Assembly (NCBI GenBank): GCA_942490645.1
Contig: CALNXN010000006.1
Span: 124,001 to 188,000 of the forward strand
Reading direction: 5' to 3'
Length of the DNA: 64,000 nt
Origin: CALNXN01 sp942490645
Lineage (GTDB): Bacteria > Pseudomonadota > Alphaproteobacteria > Rhodobacterales > Rhodobacteraceae
Positions 62,895-64,000 of the stretch are shown piece after piece. The position numbers and the translations under genes were made by a program. The notes under the pieces were generated by a model, which ran no database searches, was not told the origin of the DNA, and saw nothing but the letters and a program-made list of their open reading frames with translations. The stretch's first letter is position 1. Each line of letters opens with the position of its first letter.

Positions 62895-62923
62895 GTGTTA
62901 TGGGCTTTTCGCCGGAGCGTCAA
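62895..62923 (-). promoter_or_regulatory. Predicted strong promoter of the rpsM operon
   Basis: Reading leftward: -35 TTGACG (62923-62918), a 17-nt spacer, -10 TAACAC (62900-62895), 155 nt before rpsM. Just upstream of the -35 is a perfect inverted repeat GGCAATT-ACGGC-AATTGCC (62927-62945), placed as an operator or UP-like site could be. Confidence 0.55.
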
Positions 62924-63001
62924 CCAGGCAATTACGGCAATTGCCATCCTGGCGTTTTGCCTTACCCTTCATCATGGTTCGGAGCAACGGAGATATAGGG
63001 C

Positions 63002-63679
63002 ATGACCGGCTTTTCAGATCAGACTTTCGAGGTGTTGCAAGCCTTGTCCGACAACAACTCCAAAGAGTGGTACGACGCCAACAGAGACAGGTTGCAAACC
63101 CATGCGCGCGCCCCGTTCGAGGCGATGCTGCGCACGGTTTCGATGTTGCTTGAGGGCAGCAAATATCCGATGTCGGGTAGCAAGAAGACAATGTTTCGCC
63201 AGAACCGCGACGTGCGGTTTTCCAAGGATAAGACGCTCTACAAAACGACCGTGTCGGGCATGATCACGCCTTCCGGCACGAAAACTGAAATGGGCGGTGT
63301 GGTCTATGCGCAGGTGGGCCCAAAAGGCGGCTGGATGGCGGCGGGCTTTTACAAACTTTCAACATCCGATCTGGGGTTGATGCGGGATGCAATCATCGCC
63401 GATCCGGACGCTTTTGCCAGAATTCGCGACGGGCTGACGGCCAAGGGCTGGCCGCTGCGCTTTGAAAACACCCTCAGAACCATGCCACGCGGGTATGCCC
63501 AGCACGAAAACCACAGCCAAGCTGATGCTTTGCGGCTCAAGAGTTACGTTGTGTCCGCCGATCAGCCCAAAGCTGTCTGGACGTCCGGGGATATCGTGGA
63601 AAAGATGGTTGAGCTTGCCGAAACGATTGGGCCGCTGCTGGCCTTTGGACGTGACGCGCTTCAGCGCGCGCCAAACTGA
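63002..63679 (+). CDS. DUF2461 family protein
   Basis: 225 residues of the DUF2461/TIGR02453 family. Conserved: VLQALSDNNSKEWYDANRDR at the start, FRQNRDVRFSKDKTLYKT, and the GWMAAGFYKLST region. Function unknown. ATG 63002 follows GGAGATATAGGGC. It lies between adk and rpsM on the opposite strand, interrupting a usually unbroken ribosomal gene order. Confidence 0.88.
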   Translation: MTGFSDQTFEVLQALSDNNSKEWYDANRDRLQTHARAPFEAMLRTVSMLLEGSKYPMSGSKKTMFRQNRDVRFSKDKTLYKTTVSGMITPSGTKTEMGGVVYAQVGPKGGWMAAGFYKLSTSDLGLMRDAIIADPDAFARIRDGLTAKGWPLRFENTLRTMPRGYAQHENHSQADALRLKSYVVSADQPKAVWTSGDIVEKMVELAETIGPLLAFGRDALQRAPN

Positions 63680-63681
63680 TT

Positions 63682-64000
63682 TCAACTGTCCAGTACGCTG
63701 GAGATTTCGGCCTGCACCGCGTCAATCGCGGCCAATCCGTCCACCCGGTTCAGCAGCCCCTTGGCGTAGTAATACCCGATCAGCGGCGAGGTTTGCTTGT
63801 AGTATTCCATCAGGCGGGTCTTGAGGCTTTCCTCATTATCATCTGCCCGGCGTTTGAACTCTTTCTTCTGGCCACAGTTCGTACAGACGCCATCGGCAGG
63901 GATAGGCTTGGTCTGATCGTTGTAGACTTCACCGCAGCCTGAGCAAGTTGAACGTGCCGTGATCCGTGCGACAAGCGCCTCATCATCAACACGCATCTCG
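63682..64000 (-). CDS. adk: Adenylate kinase, C-terminal fragment
   Basis: About 106 C-terminal residues of the enzyme that interconverts ATP + AMP and 2 ADP; the frame runs off the window edge. The LID domain carries a zinc-type Cys4 set: CSGC and CTNC. The Arg-rich RRADDNEESLKTRLMEYYKQT and the end YYYAKGLLNRVDGLAAID are typical of long-form Adk. It is convergent with the DUF2461 gene (2-nt gap). Confidence 0.94.
   Translation of the reverse strand, partial: EMRVDDEALVARITARSTCSGCGEVYNDQTKPIPADGVCTNCGQKKEFKRRADDNEESLKTRLMEYYKQTSPLIGYYYAKGLLNRVDGLAAIDAVQAEISSVLDS

Noticed and set aside
1..64000. CRISPR arrays or intact insertion sequences
   Set aside because: No regularly spaced identical repeats and no transposase with terminal inverted repeats were seen.

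Overview
The window looks like chromosomal DNA of an alphaproteobacterium of the family Rhodobacteraceae, most likely the marine Roseobacter group. This rests on gene content and order: the bztABCD amino-acid transporter, the rpmH-rnpA-yidD ... yidC-MOSC-engB-argB block, the adk ... rpsM-rpsK-rpoA-rplQ block, a TolC/isoaspartyl-methyltransferase-like pair beside tRNA-Cys, an ATP12-family chaperone gene and a cobyric acid synthase gene. The genus cannot be fixed from the sequence alone. There is no rRNA gene, CRISPR array or intact insertion sequence.

Layout. (1) 1-16 kb is ordinary backbone: the end of valS, a crotonase, two PLP aminotransferases, an MsbA-like ABC exporter, a glycosyltransferase, ygfZ, a CobW GTPase, an amidohydrolase, efp, a small DUF6280-like gene, cobQ, a possible PopZ relative, a TolC-family protein, an isoaspartyl-methyltransferase-like protein and tRNA-Cys. 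(2) 16-36 kb, between tRNA-Cys and tRNA-Arg(ACG), is accessory. It holds a frameshifted tyrosine recombinase, a cluster for an exported polysaccharide (Wzy/O-antigen-ligase-like protein, Wzz, WecG/sugar-transferase fusion, GalU, Wza-like lipoprotein, Wzx, three glycosyltransferases) with its own apparent phosphorelay, then a repeat-rich stretch with a transferred P-loop kinase gene and a broken 2'-5' RNA ligase gene. (3) 36-40 kb holds a sensor kinase, a disulfide flavoprotein and a VTT-domain membrane protein in one operon. (4) 40-50 kb is the rpmH-to-argB block with ttcA, a DUF3833 lipoprotein and an EAL protein inserted, then a sterol-desaturase-like protein, a 4Fe-4S protein and a SixA-like phosphatase. 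(5) 50-54.5 kb is bztABCD. (6) 54.6-60.2 kb is a leftward operon degQ-rarA-crcB-rluC-HAD-ATP12. (7) 60.2-64 kb is rplQ-rpoA-rpsK-rpsM and adk, with a DUF2461 gene between adk and rpsM.

How genes work together. In the polysaccharide region the sugar transferase and glycosyltransferases would build a lipid-linked repeat, Wzx would flip it, the ligase/polymerase-like protein and Wzz would polymerise it, and the Wza-like lipoprotein would export it. GalU supplies UDP-glucose. A Cys-free periplasmic protein of the sulfite-oxidase/molybdopterin-binding type, a hybrid histidine kinase, an HPt protein and a LuxR-type response regulator lie in the same cluster and could form one signalling chain.

The most notable observation is that nearly every broken reading frame in the window (about eleven single-base-type shifts in eight genes) lies between 17.0 and 35.2 kb. 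I found none in the other 46 kb. Either the accessory block is in early decay or its sequence quality is locally poor; read data would separate the two.
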